A stretch of 64,000 nt of DNA from Petrolisthes cinctipes. Taxonomy: Eukaryota; Arthropoda; Malacostraca; Decapoda; Porcellanidae. Positions within the stretch are counted from its first letter, which is position 1; each line of letters starts with the position of its first letter. Made by a program: the position numbers and the translations under genes. Positions 47,495-57,976 of this stretch are shown here, one piece after another. The notes below the pieces were generated by a model. It made no database searches. It was given only the letters and a program-made list of their open reading frames with translations, and had not been told where the DNA came from. The DNA is taken from contig JAWQEG010000621.1 in the NCBI GenBank assembly GCA_033782935.1, positions 887,001 to 951,000 on the forward strand, given 5' to 3'.

Positions 47495-49000
47495 TTAGTC
47501 TGGCGGGAATCTCTTAATTACCATATCTGTCAACACTTTATCACACTTAAAATGACCATAACTCAAATTCACATTTCTATCATATGTATTAGAAATCATA
47601 CAAGATTCGATTACATTTCTTTCATAGAAACATTTTGCCTTAGCTAAAACTTTAGAGCCAGCCCAATTAATATGGTGATTGTTGATAGCTTTATGTTGGA
47701 ATAATCCACTACTTTGTTGTCCCACCTTGACGCTATACTTATGTTGTGATACTCTAGTTTTTAAATCTTTACCAGACTGTCCTATATAAAACTGGTCACA
47801 GTCCCTACATGGAATTTTATATATTACACCAGAGTCATTTTCTGGACTATTCTTGATGAGAGTTTTTTGAACTGTATTATCATATTTAAACACTATTTGT
47901 ACATTGAGTTTCTTCAGTACCTGAATACAATCAATAAAGTTTTCATGGAATGGAAGGACAAGTATCTTTTGATATAGCTGGCGAGGTAACCTCTCATCTC
48001 TTACGTAATAAAAGCGTTTCTTTGCTGTATTATGACACTGATTAAGAATGTTCACTGGGTATTTTAATTTCTGACCAATTTCTAAAATTGTTTTAATTTC
48101 TGCTTCTAAATATTCAGGATCCGAAATCCTATATGCCCTTAAATACATGGATATAAATATTGATTTCTTCACCTTCATGTGATGGTTAGAATGAAAATGG
48201 ACATAAGATAGTGTGTGTGTAGGCTTCCTAAACACTTTTTTTTTTAGAAAACCATTATCTCTTACAATTTGAACATCTAAAAATGGGAGAGTGTTATCTT
48301 GTTCAAGTTCATGAGTAAATTTGATGGAAGGGGCAAGTGAGTTTAATTTCTCCAAAAAATCATTAACATCTAGATGATCAGGCCAAAAACATAATACATC
48401 ATCCACATATCTTAGCCACGTTACATTTGATTCTTTAATTGTACTTAACAAATTATCCTCAAAATATTCCATGTATAGATTAGCCAAAACAGGGGAAATG
48501 GGGTTTCCCATGGCCATACCAAATTTCTGTGAGTAGTGCCTACCTTCAAATACAAACGTTGAACTGTCAACACATAACCTAATCAATTTGGTGATGATGT
48601 CACTTGGTATCCCATCAATATTGTTGCCAATGACGTTTGGGAGGAAATTTAATATATCATCTAGTGGGACATTGGTGAAAAGAGACTTAACATCAAAGCT
48701 GACTAATTTATAGGGGTACAATACTTTTAGTGTTTTTATCTTGTTCACAAGATCCTCACTGTTTTTAACGAAAAATTCTGAGACCGTTCCTACAAATGGA
48801 GATAATAGTGTGACTAACCACTTAGAAAGTTTATATGTTACTGATCCAATGGAGCTTGTTATAGGTCTAGAGGGATTATCTGGCTTATGGGTTTTAATGA
48901 GACCATACATATAAGGTGTCGAGGGATTTGTCACAGAGAAACTCTTGATCAGGTCGTCTCTACCTTTTAAAAGTTTCTTAAGTTCTCTGTGATATGCACG
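47495..49000 (-). CDS. Penelope-like RT with GIY-YIG endonuclease (long intact ORF)
   Basis: An open frame of about 500 codons on the minus strand, from the inversion junction to TAA at 47495. The first ATG in frame gives 479 aa, but the frame is open upstream (HRELKKLLKGRDDLIKSFSV). RT motifs: PYMYGLIKTHKP, SFDVKSLFTNVP, FGMAMGNPISPVLANLYMEY, LRYVDDVLCFW and LPFLDVQI. The C-terminal GIY-YIG nuclease shows GVIYKIPCRDCDQFYIGQSG, then KTRVSQH, with the Arg in place. In this family the nuclease cuts target DNA and the telomerase-like RT copies the RNA. The missing N-terminus lies inverted next door. No stop interrupts the frame, so the insertion is young. Confidence 0.9.
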   Translation of the reverse strand, partial: RAYHRELKKLLKGRDDLIKSFSVTNPSTPYMYGLIKTHKPDNPSRPITSSIGSVTYKLSKWLVTLLSPFVGTVSEFFVKNSEDLVNKIKTLKVLYPYKLVSFDVKSLFTNVPLDDILNFLPNVIGNNIDGIPSDIITKLIRLCVDSSTFVFEGRHYSQKFGMAMGNPISPVLANLYMEYFEDNLLSTIKESNVTWLRYVDDVLCFWPDHLDVNDFLEKLNSLAPSIKFTHELEQDNTLPFLDVQIVRDNGFLKKKVFRKPTHTLSYVHFHSNHHMKVKKSIFISMYLRAYRISDPEYLEAEIKTILEIGQKLKYPVNILNQCHNTAKKRFYYVRDERLPRQLYQKILVLPFHENFIDCIQVLKKLNVQIVFKYDNTVQKTLIKNSPENDSGVIYKIPCRDCDQFYIGQSGKDLKTRVSQHKYSVKVGQQSSGLFQHKAINNHHINWAGSKVLAKAKCFYERNVIESCMISNTYDRNVNLSYGHFKCDKVLTDMVIKRFPPD

Positions 49001-49020
49001 GCTGACTTTCTCAATTGTGA

Positions 49021-49225
49021 TATAGTCCGTGGTGTACTGTACGGAGCTTTTTTCAAGGAAACCAAGAACTCGGTTCCACTAAGATTTTTGAAAGCATTAG
49101 ATAAGCTTAAGAAAGATGACTCGGTGCATATAACCAAAGCTGACAAAAGTAATGCCATTGTTATTTTAGACAAACATGACTATACGGAGAAGATACAAAG
49201 TCTTTTCAAGTATTTTCAAGAGTAA
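49021..49225 (+). pseudogene. Inverted N-terminal RT segment of the Penelope-like element
   Basis: The plus-strand frame GAFFKETKNSVPLRFLKALD, then DDSVHITKADKSNAIVILDK, HDYTEKIQSLF matches the segment that normally precedes the RT core in Penelope-type proteins (the 'ITKADK-NAIVILDK-DY' motif). It is on the opposite strand from the rest and lies on its 5' side, as expected from twin-priming or template switching. The frame ends at TAA 49225. Confidence 0.75.
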
Positions 49226-49929
49226 ACAGGGAATTGTTGAGGAAAAAAGGGAAATTCTAATGTTAAAGTTGGGGAAATTTCGTAAACCAAACCTGGCAAC
49301 ACTGGTCACATTTGATGAGAGTGTATTCAATGAATAAAAAACCCAACTTCAGAATGTTTTTTTTCCTTGTGGAACAGGTAATTAAGAAAATTAATTAGTG
49401 CTAATTAAACTGTTATTGAACATGAAAGGTGCACAGTTGAAACATACTTCATTACAACCTACCACATCCCTATAGTCAGAAAAATTTATTTAAGATAAAA
49501 AATTATGGTGGAAGGACTCCTTAAGGAGAGGGTCACACCAAAAGTACCCCCAGAATGACATTACATAACATGCAAGGTGCAGGCTTCATTTCAGTGCCAT
49601 TTGATAGAGGTGTATTCACTGATTGAGAGAAACTAACTTCAGAATTAATTTTTTGGTGTAACAGCAAATTAAGAACAATATTACAAGTACGAATATGGTA
49701 AATATTTTCAATTATATACGATAGCAATTATAACACTAGTATATGTCAAGTGAACGATGAGCAAGAGCGTATCGAGTTCTCTTATTAGTTCTAGATACGT
49801 AAGTTAGGATATTGTGTTTAAATATGTAGTATTTAATTTTGTTATGAATTATTGTTTTCTAGAGGATCCTTTATAATTAATCCACATTGTCTTTATTCCA
49901 GAAACTTGGTGAGTGTTCCTAGCAGAAGC

Positions 49930-51403
49930 ATGGCAGAGAATGATATAACCCCAACTTCTCAAGTGCCATCAGCAAGAACCTGCATTCTTCACATTGAACG
50001 GGCAAGCACATTGGACCCACCAAGATCAGAATTACTTTAAATCAACCCTCAAATGGGCTGTTGTCAAAGAAGCTGCCTCTTTGAGGAAGTTGAAAAAGAA
50101 TTTTCCTACATCAAAGTATTTTCAAGTAGTTGAGTCTATTCCTGATCATGTAGATACTTCCCATGGCTACCATGTGCAGTGTTACAAGAACTTTACTGCT
50201 GTTCCGCAAGACTCAAAAACTGAACCTGGCAATGGAAAAGCAAAACAGTTACGATCCAGAGCTCCACCATCTCTTGCTTTATCATCAAGTGATGTCTTCC
50301 CAATGCAGTGTATCTTCTGCAAAAGAGTGCGGCATAAGAAAGGCCAACATAGGAGAGGCATATGTTGTGTGAGATCAATCAACCCGAAAAAGCCATAAAT
50401 GATGCTGCTAAGGCAAGGAATGACCATGAACTTCTAGCTAGCATTGTGTCCAAAAGAGGCACATGTACCTCTCCTACCTTGGTTCACGTTTTCACCTTTA
50501 TGTAATTGATAGACAGGTATTGAGAGAATTGGTTGAGAAGTTGGTAACTAATCATGAGGAGGCGGATACACTGATAGCAGCCTATGCCAAGTCCATTGAT
50601 GAGGAAGGATGTGTTAGGAACATTGTAGTCAGAGGATCCAACATCGCAGTCATCCTCTTACATCACTGCTGGGATATGAAGGCCCACGTATGGATGGACG
50701 TCGGGGCTTCATTAAAGAACAACAGAATGTACCTGAATATCTATTCCATTGCCAACACAGTCGGACGTCCAATATGCAGTGTACTCCCAAGATTCCATGC
50801 TTTCACAGCCGCCAGATGCTTAGTTGCATCAAAATCAATCAATCAAACCATGCTTTCACAGGCTGTGACTACACCTCCGCGTTCCATCGAAAAGGCAAAG
50901 TCAGACCCTATGCCCAGATGTTGAAAGACACTTCTGCTCAGAAAGCTTTTTCATTAATGTCTCTGGACAGCTAGCAGAAAATCATGATAAAAAACCTGTA
51001 CAGCAGAGATGTATGGAGCAAAAGGCAAATCATCTTCCTCTTTGAATAGATATCACTACAAGGTTTTCGAGAGGGCATATGGACTAAAGACCAATGTAAG
51101 AATGCATTAGAAAAACTGATGGGCATTGATGGTAGCACGCTTCCTCCATGTGAAACGGAGTTGTCGCAATACATCAAGCGAGTCTCATTTGTAGGAAGGA
51201 TGTGGGCCACTGCTAATGATCGACAGATAATACAGCATCCTTCCCCAGATGATGGATGGCAGCTGAAGGACGTGCATTACGAGATTATATAGTTCGTATG
51301 TCCTGAGCTGCCTGATTCATTGATTTCTGAGAATGACTCGGATGACAACTTTGAGACTTCATCGTCGGATGAACAGAATTGCCTTGTCTCTGATGAAGAA
51401 TAA
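49930..51403 (+). pseudogene. PIN/XPG-nuclease-like gene inside the large TIR element
   Basis: Family of uncharacterised long proteins; function unknown. ATG 49930 gives MAENDITPTSQVPSART, CILHIERAS; after a frameshift near 50025 come HGYHVQCYKNFTAVP and MQCIFCKR (zinc-binding-like). A large middle section seems deleted near 50450. Then VTNHEEADTLIAAYAKS, VRNIVVRGSNIAVILL (DTDV expected, here SNIA), AHVWMDVG, FHAFTGCDYTSAF with RKGKVRPYAQM. A 53-base insertion interrupts FHAFTG (50795-50861). Stops follow at 50972 and 51047; the C-terminus (GWQLKDVHYEII, an acidic tail) ends at TAA 51401. E-x-D, D-x-D and G-C-D-Y order resembles XPG/FEN nucleases. It may encode the element's transposase, but that is inference. 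Confidence 0.65.
50809..50847 (+). mobile_element. 39-bp micro-insertion of the I-like family 3' end
   Basis: The 39 bases between two copies of CCATGCTTTCACAG (50795-50808 and 50848-50861) are AGATGCTTAGTTGCAT plus AAAATCAATCAATCAAA preceded by CCGCC. They equal the last bases of copy C (CCGCAAGATGCTTAGTTGCAT, AATC repeats). It is thus an extremely 5'-truncated retrotransposon insertion with a 14-bp target duplication. Confidence 0.9.
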
Positions 51404-51789
51404 ACATTGTCTTTTAACAGGCACTCTAGACCTATAGGACTGATGTGGCTAATGCAAAATGTGCTTTTTCCCTTTACAAGTCCACATATATTTGAAGTCA
51501 GCAAACTCATGATCGATTTATTTGTGACAACAAATTTTGATATTTGACTTTAGGAGTTTTCTTTCATTTGAAGGTTGTCCTTATCCATATTAACAGCTGC
51601 TGCCTGTGTCCAAACGCCACAGCCATTTGTAAATAAACTGAATTTGAGGGTCTGACATTCAATATATCTTATCCATACTTTCCTCACAATGAAAGTCAGT
51701 CTGAAGTGACCATACATGTATGTCATTTAGTGGATTTGCATTATGATTTATTCATACTAAGACTGGTTTAGTTACTCATTCAATAACTG
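51404..51789. other. Unassigned stretch after the nuclease-like gene
   Basis: Internal sequence of the large transposon between the gene and the right arm; nothing recognised. Confidence 0.4.
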
Positions 51790-52002
51790 TTCACCTTTCA
51801 TGTTGAAATGTTGAAAAAAAAAGTCTAATTAACACCAAATAACATTGTTCTTAATTAGCTGTTACACTAAAAAATTTAATCATGAGTTTGTTTTTCTCAT
51901 TCAGTGAATACACCTCTATCAATTCGCACTGATAAGAAGCGTGCACTTCACATGTTATGCAATGTCATTCTGGGAATACCTTGGGGGTGACCCTCTTATT
52001 AA

Positions 52003-52629
52003 CCCCTCCAATCCAGGATTGGCATATGCCGACCCTGCGGAGCAGTCATGGGATCTGGATATGATGACTGTAAAGCAATCTGGGCGTAGGCATTAACCGA
52101 TTTTGCCAATTCCGCGAAAATATTGCCACTTCTGGCAGATTATTTTGGACTGGGCTATAGCCAGCAGTGTATCAATGGGATAGCCATACTCAGTCAGTGT
52201 GCAATTGTTTGGCGTGATGGCTGACAATGTTGCAAATATTTTCTCGATTTGATATCTGGCAACACCCTCCTGGGAGCGCCACCTGGCAACACCCTCCACC
52301 AGCCACCACCCCACCAACCACCCAGAGCCAGGACTGAGTCAAGCATACTTACGGACACACCCCGCTCTCGGGCCAATAGTTACATCTCATCCTCACATCA
52401 TATCTTTCCACCCTTGAGTTGTGGAGAGCTGGGGTTGGTCTCATTCAAAAGAGGAATAGTTGTTGGTGATTACAAATCCAAATTTAAGTTTCTAGGTATT
52501 GTAGTGTAGACGTAGGGAGTAAGTGAAGTAGAGCAATTTTGGAGAAATTACTCGGACCTGGCAGGAGGAATCGCGAAGGCATTCAGGAACTAGTGATAGA
52601 TTTTTCAACACCTCCCTAGACTGGAGGGG
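52003..52629. mobile_element. TTAA-flanked non-autonomous element (piggyBac- or Kolobok-like)
   Basis: 627 bp flanked by TTAA at 51999-52002 and 52630-52633. Terminal inverted repeat: CCCCTCCAATCCAGG on the left and CCCCTCCAGTCTAGG as reverse complement of the right. The undisturbed left arm of the host transposon has a single TTAA at the same place (CTCCTTAAGGAG near 49522). Inside, GGCAACACCCTCC is repeated; no transposase is present. Confidence 0.85.
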
Positions 52630-53034
52630 TTAAGGGGTCTTCCCACCATCAATTATTTTCTAAAGTAAGTTTTTCTGACTACTGAGATATGGTAGTTTGT
52701 AATGCAGTATTTTTCAACTGTGCACCTTTCATGTTCTATAAAAGTTTAATTAGCACTAATTAATATTGTTCTTAATTACCTGTTCTGCTGAAATATAAAC
52801 ATGTTTAAGTTGGGTATTTTATTAATTGAATACACCCTCATCAAATGTTACTTATGTGAAGTCTGCACCTCGCATGTTATGTAATGTCGTTTTTTAGGGT
52901 ATTTTGGGCGTGGACCCAAGCCACACCCACCACTTGCGTAACTTAAGAATTGGGTTTCTAGGCCCGTCTGACCCTGACTAACATTTCTGGTACTCCAACT
53001 TTCTGTGCCTTTCATGTTGAATAAAAGTCACCTA

Positions 53035-54756
53035 CTATGGGTTTCAGGGCCCATCATCATCGTTTTTTGCAATTATCTTCCAAAGAAATTGTTGTATCGG
53101 ATTGGTACTTTGGCACAGTGTACAACACACCTCAACCAAATTTTTAGCAATGTAGTGCAATGACAAATGTTGTATATTCTAGCGTTTAGTCTTGACTCTG
53201 ATGGCATGCCGAGCATTGCCAACGTTGGCATTCGAACACCCACTACCTCCATATAGAGTCCATAATCCCGTCCATCCCTATCACCATCTCTCGGCCTCCC
53301 CCTGATCATTCTTTTCCCCCCCCCCCATCCCCTACCCCGTCCGTCACTACCTCCCTCCTTCCCTCTCATTTCCCTCCCATTTTCTCCTCCCACAGCTCCT
53401 TTCCTTTGCCTCCCCATCATCCCCTTGCTTATCCCCATTACCATATATACATATATGTTATGGTAAGTATTGATTATTTAAATATACAAAGTTACAGTGT
53501 TGCCAAAGCCTCCGACAATTGAAGCTATGAAGTAGGGTGGTGCAAGAACTAAGAGTTCATGATAGCATCTGTATTATTATATAGATATATTTATGTTCAT
53601 GACCTATTTCAATAGGGAATCAAATACAATTTCATTCCCAAAACCCTCATGTTCATTTAATCTTTTAAGTATGTGACCCTCATTTTCACATGTTAATAAC
53701 GGTGTTGGGCCAAATGAGAGTAGGCATCAAAGTCAGAATCATTATATCCCATGACAGTAGTTATTCAAATTACAAAGATACATAGTCATACATAGTTTGA
53801 ACTTATTAAAAGCTACACTAAAAATATATGCATAGAGGTGGACACATACACACACACACACACAGGGGAAGGGGGAATTAAACGAGAAGGATGAGGTAAA
53901 GGGGGGAGGGGGAATGAGATAGGCGCTAGACGACGTTCAAATGTGTACATTAGTCATTCCGACTCATCCTACCCTATGCTCATTGAGAGGCCCCTGTTTC
54001 AGGTGTGTATGTTTCATCTGTCTACAACTGTATATGTTTGTATGACCTGTAGCATAAATGAAAGTGTCAAACTGGTTTGGTTTTCGGGTTTAAAATATAT
54101 TACCAGAATGTTACCTTCATAATCTAATAAGGGAAAACATTAATTCCCTAGTTATGGTAAGAACGCTGTAATATGCATGAATTTATTATGAATAAATTTT
54201 ACTAAGAAGGATTATATATAATTCTTCTACTTACATAATTATTGTATGAAATGCCGATTGTGGATGCATGAGGCAAGTGTCGTATTTATTCAACGTTTGT
54301 ACTAATATAATCATATTCATACATTTATAGTTAGGTCGGCGAACATCAGATTTATTCCTTCCAATGACAACCATTAATAAAAGTTCTTTTAATATTAAGG
54401 TGTTCTGTTTCAAGAAAAACTCGTGCAGACCACGAGGGGAAGGGAAGTGATGGATGCGATGGAAAGGCTAAAATTTATAGTGACATCTGTTGTGGGCAGA
54501 AAACAAGATGGAAGGGAAGTAATGCTAAGGAACTGGGTTGTGGATACAAATTACTTTATAGCGGAGCGGACGATCTGAGAAGGTATGGAGTGGGCATCAT
54601 TCTGAATTAAAATTGGGTCGGTGAAATCGTGGAGGTGAAGAGGGTGAACTGCAGAATCATAAGTGTGAGGCTTTGAGTACAACATCTCAATTTTTTTTAT
54701 AATATCTGCGTATGCTCTCCAAGTAGGATGTACGGAGGAGAAAAAAAAAATTCTAG
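53035..54756. other. Unassigned stretch with low-complexity tracts
   Basis: A long pyrimidine-rich tract lies at 53262-53430 (a 123-aa minus-strand frame through it is a Gly/Arg-rich artefact). A CA run lies at 53847-53864, followed by a purine-rich patch. No gene recognised. Confidence 0.45.
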
Positions 54757-55300
54757 AGACAAATGGATGAGACAGTGAGATTGGTAGGAGAGAAGGAGAT
54801 GCTGATTATCGGAGGGGATTTGAATGGGCATGTGGGGAGATCAAATGCAAACATCGAGCGTATACATGGAGGATGAGGAGTTGGTGAGAGATACGCGGGA
54901 GAAGATATAGTGGACTTTTCAGTGGCTCATGATATAGCGATAGTGAACACCTATTATCAAAAGCGAGAGATCAAAAGTGGTAACAGTATGACACAATTAG
55001 ATTTTATATTATATAGAAAATATAAGAGGTAATGAACTGTAAAGTTATTAAATGAGATAGTGTAGCACAACAACACAGGTTTGTACAGCTCCGGACAGGT
55101 CAAGGGTCCACACTTCTTCCACCAGTGACTTGGTTTGGCCCTCGTCGGATCTGGCAACAGTTGCAGATGGAGGGAGAGGGGATGTTAGTGGGAGACGAGG
55201 AGAAATTGTGGGCGGGGCTATATAGGAGGTAATATGGGAGAGTATCGAATGATCAGGTAGAGAAGACGTGTGTCAGGAGGAATGAATGAAGCATACACTG
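54757..55300 (+). pseudogene. RTE-like non-LTR endonuclease fragment
   Basis: Readable text MLIIGGDLNGHVG, GERYAGEDIVDFSVAHDIAI, VNTYYQKREIKSGNSMTQLD, FILYRK is the central and C-terminal part of an APE-type endonuclease as found in RTE/CFDP2-type elements (GGDLNGHVG, a DFA-AHDL-IVNT motif, T-xQIDFIL). It continues in broken frames (AQQHRFV, TWFGPRRIW). From about 55080 it is duplicated at 62480-62693. ORF start and RT are absent. Confidence 0.65.
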
Positions 55301-55331
55301 TGAACGGTATAGAATCACCAATAGTTTAAAG

Positions 55332-55404
55332 CAGGGTTCTTCAAACTTTTTCAGTCGTGACCCAGTTTGTACTATGACATCATTCTCGCAACCCATACAG
55401 AAAG
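55332..55404 (+). mobile_element. hAT-like element, truncated (left copy)
   Basis: Starts CAGGGTTCTTCAAACT after GTTTAAAG (55324-55331), the same insertion site as the complete copy at 62702-63132, and is cut at 55404 by copy G. Confidence 0.7.
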
Positions 55405-55776
55405 TTTAATTGATTAATTTTTGATGCAACTAAGCATCTGGCGACGTAACAGCTAAGGTCATATACCGCCTAAAATAAAATGGTCATCTACATAATTAAT
55501 AAAACATCAACACCCGAAAGAGATAGGCACCATGATTAAAAGACACATAAACTAAAAAGCACATTATTACTAAAAGAACCCGTCGACATAAAATCATTTA
55601 AAAACCATAAATATCATAAAATCATATTTTGTAGAGAAGGCCAGCCTCCTCCACATAGGAGAGGGTGTTCCCTCCCACACTACAAGCCTCCTCCCCGAGC
55701 ACCTGGGAGAGACTGTAAGAACCATCACCCACCTGGTACTCGGAGAGGTGCCAACGACGAAGGTCCCCAAGGCTGT
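55405..55776 (-). mobile_element. I-like non-LTR retrotransposon, copy G (5'-truncated)
   Basis: Minus strand: 3' tail and 3' UTR at 55405-55620, then the last ~50 codons of ORF2 (SLGDLRRWHLSEYQVGDGSY, SLSQVLGEEACSVGGNTLSY). It is truncated at 55776, where sequence of the following Gypsy element begins. The tail is closest to copy C (AGATGCTTAGTTGCAT form). It inserted into the hAT-like repeat. Confidence 0.85.
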
Positions 55777-55927
55777 GTGACACACACCACCACAACACAC
55801 GCAAGCTCCGCCCACTAAAGCGCAGCGTTGCCAGTCCAGCCAGCACACACTACCACACTTCACACATGTACTGCAACTCCTTCTACTGACAGGTCCTGCT
55901 TTATCTACTATTTCTGTGGACTATTTT

Positions 55928-57552
55928 ATGGACTACAGTCCTCCTACCAAGACAGCAACCATGGAGGAAGACAGAAAATCTTACAAGGTATCCACAGACT
56001 CCCCACTTCCCCATGCTGGAGATGCGGAGGTGACTTGTGGAGATGTTGGAGATGTTGAAGTTGTTGGAGACACTACTCCCACCTATGGAGAGCGCCGATT
56101 CAGCGATTTTAGCCTTCCTCACCCACTACCAGCATTTCAACAGGAACAGCAGATACCAGTTCTGTCACCCCATCCTCCACAACCACAGCCTGCCACAAGC
56201 ACAGACCTCCTTCAACTTTTTCAGTACATGGAGCGCTACAGACAACAGGACGAATACTACAGAAGGTAACAAGAAGATTACAGAAAGCAACAAGAGGACC
56301 ACCGAAGGCAACAAGAGGAGCACAGAAAGCAACAAGAGGAGCACAGAAGGCAGCAAGAAGAGTTCAGAAGACAACAGGAGGAACATAGGAGAGAGCTAGA
56401 AGAGGCTAAGTTGACAGCCCTCCTTCAGGCTCTGTCTCAACTCGCACCTACACACACGTCTTCGCCAGGAGCCCCACCCACACCGGCTTCACAAGGAATA
56501 CCTGCCTCTTCCTCGTCGTCGGCAGGCACCTCTCCCACCTCTACCACAGAAGGTTATCCCACAGAACCCACCACCCCTTCGTGCTGATGCTACAATTCAG
56601 GTGTTCAGAGAATGACGTCGTCGGTGGGAAGACTATGCTAGAATGATTGACTTACCTAAGCTGCCAAGGGAGAAGCAACTGATACAGATGCGAATGTGTC
56701 TGACCCTAGAAACTCAGCGAATTCTAGAGCACACTCTTAGCATCACACCCAACACTGACAAGACGGTAGATGAGGTCCTAAACGAGCTGCAGGAACACAT
56801 CAAGAACTCCCGCAACGAAGCTCTCCGACGTAGGGACCTACTGAACTGTAAGCAGAAACAGGGGGAATCATTTAATGACTTCTACGTGCGAATTCGACAC
56901 ATCGCTGAAGATATCGACGTATGTCCAGGGAAGTCTGTAACCTGCGAGGAAACTCAACTCAAGATGGATATCCTGATGGGTGTCCGTGATGAGCAGCTCG
57001 TGCAGAAGCTGCTCACCCATAACAATACCCCATCCCTGCAAGACATTGTCAACACTTGCCATGTGTATGAGGCCACTAGGAGCACCACATCAGCGATACG
57101 TGCTCTACTGTCCCAAGTAAACGCCATATCAGCCTACAAGAACAAGCAGAAACACCAGTCTTCTGAATTACAACAGTCCTTAACACCAGTTGCAGCGTGC
57201 AGAAACTGTGGTCGTGAGCATGACAAGGGTAAGTGTCCGGCCACTAACAAGACCTGCAGCAACTGTGGACGTCGTGGTCACTGGCAAAGATCTCCTGCGT
57301 GCCCTGCAACCAATGCCCAGTGCCACACCTGCAAGCGTGTGGGACACTATGTCGGGTGCTGCAGATCCTCGAAGAGGCCGGCACCCCAGGTCAATTCAAA
57401 GCAGGACAGAGACTCCTCCTCACACAGCAAATCATCACAGAACATGAATTGCCGACACGTGGGGTCATCCAAGAAAACCCCTACATTAGCAACTGTGAGT
57501 ATCACCTACAGGGGCATCACCGCAAACCTCTGCATGCTGCCGGACACAGGTT
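55928..57552 (+). pseudogene. Gag of Ty3/Gypsy element (broken)
   Basis: Start at ATG 55928 or at ATG 55961 (good context, AACCATGG). An N-terminal acidic, Pro-rich region is followed by a repeated (R/K)-(R/K)-QQE-(E/D)-(H/F/Y)-R coiled-coil tract at 56230-56405. TAA at 56267 replaces a CAA of that repeat. A frameshift near 56550 and TGA near 56621 (expected Trp) precede the capsid-like part: YARMIDLPKLPREKQLIQMR, LLNCKQKQGESFNDFYVRIR, LKMDILMGVRDEQLVQKLL. Three zinc knuckles lie at 57196-57365: CRNCGREHDKGKC, CSNCGRRGHWQRSPAC, CHTCKRVGHYVGCC. It would form the virus-like particle and bind RNA. Confidence 0.82.
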
Positions 57553-57976
57553 AACGACATCACAGTGATCGGCCATGGACATCTGGAGATGTTGCAGATC
57601 CCTAGCAGCAGTTTACGCCCCCCACCTGCAACGACAACCCTTACTACAGACGGTTCTTCAATGGTTCCTGTTTTGGGAACATTTCAAGCAAAATTTTCCA
57701 TTGGTGAGCGTTTCTGCACTGCCACAGTTCAAGTCCACGAAGATGTCCAAACACCACTTTTGTCATGTGGCCACTGTCAAGAGTTGGCCATCATCTCAAC
57801 AGAGTTCCCCAAACCTATTGCACAGGTGAAACATGTCAACAGGTGTAAGGAGTTGCCATTCACAACCACTAACTCACCCTCACAGGCTAAGAACTATTTT
57901 CTCGACGAGTTCAAGGATGTACTGATCTCCAAGGAAGACCTCAAGACGGCCCCACTCAAGCCAATGAAAGGGCCCC
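57480..57976 (+). pseudogene. Protease region of Gypsy pol (frameshift after DTG)
   Basis: LPDTG at 57540-57554 is the aspartic-protease active site. A frameshift right after it (GGT then TAA in frame) leads to the continuation DITVIGHGHLEMLQI in another frame (to 57976). Downstream ISKEDLKTAPLKPMKGP is the pre-RT linker. The solo LTR begins here. Confidence 0.75.

Larger units (their letters stand above)
47171..49307 (-). mobile_element. Penelope-like retroelement with inverted 5' end
   Basis: Insertion into the left arm of the large transposon; ACATT occurs on both sides (47166-47170 and 49308-49312) and could be a short target duplication. Outer ends are imperfectly inverted (CAGTGATGCCAAGTATGGTG against CAGTGTTGCCAGGTTTGGTT). 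The minus-strand body holds a long RT-endonuclease ORF; at about 49020 orientation flips and the upstream RT segment lies on the plus strand to about 49225. An AT microsatellite at 47283-47326 lies downstream of the ORF. Confidence 0.8.
46983..53034 (+). mobile_element. Large DNA transposon with ~600-bp inverted repeats and a nuclease-like gene
   Basis: The left arm (46983-47170 continuing at 49308-49700) and right arm (51790-51998 continuing at 52634-53034, read in reverse) align in the same order: TAGGTGAC-TTTTATTCAACATGA at the tip, AAGTGGTGGGTGTGGCT, CATGCGAGGTGCAGACTTCA, GTGTATTCAAT, AATTAGTGCTAATTAAACT, then GAGGGTCAC and CAGAATGACATT. Between the arms lies one gene, 49930-51403. The tips are flanked by TA, but the duplication length is unresolved. 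A Penelope-like element splits the left arm and a TTAA-flanked element the right arm. The superfamily is not recognised. Confidence 0.75.

Noticed and set aside
53073..53444. 123-aa Gly/Arg-rich minus-strand frame
   Set aside because: It lies on a pyrimidine-rich low-complexity tract and shows no domain.
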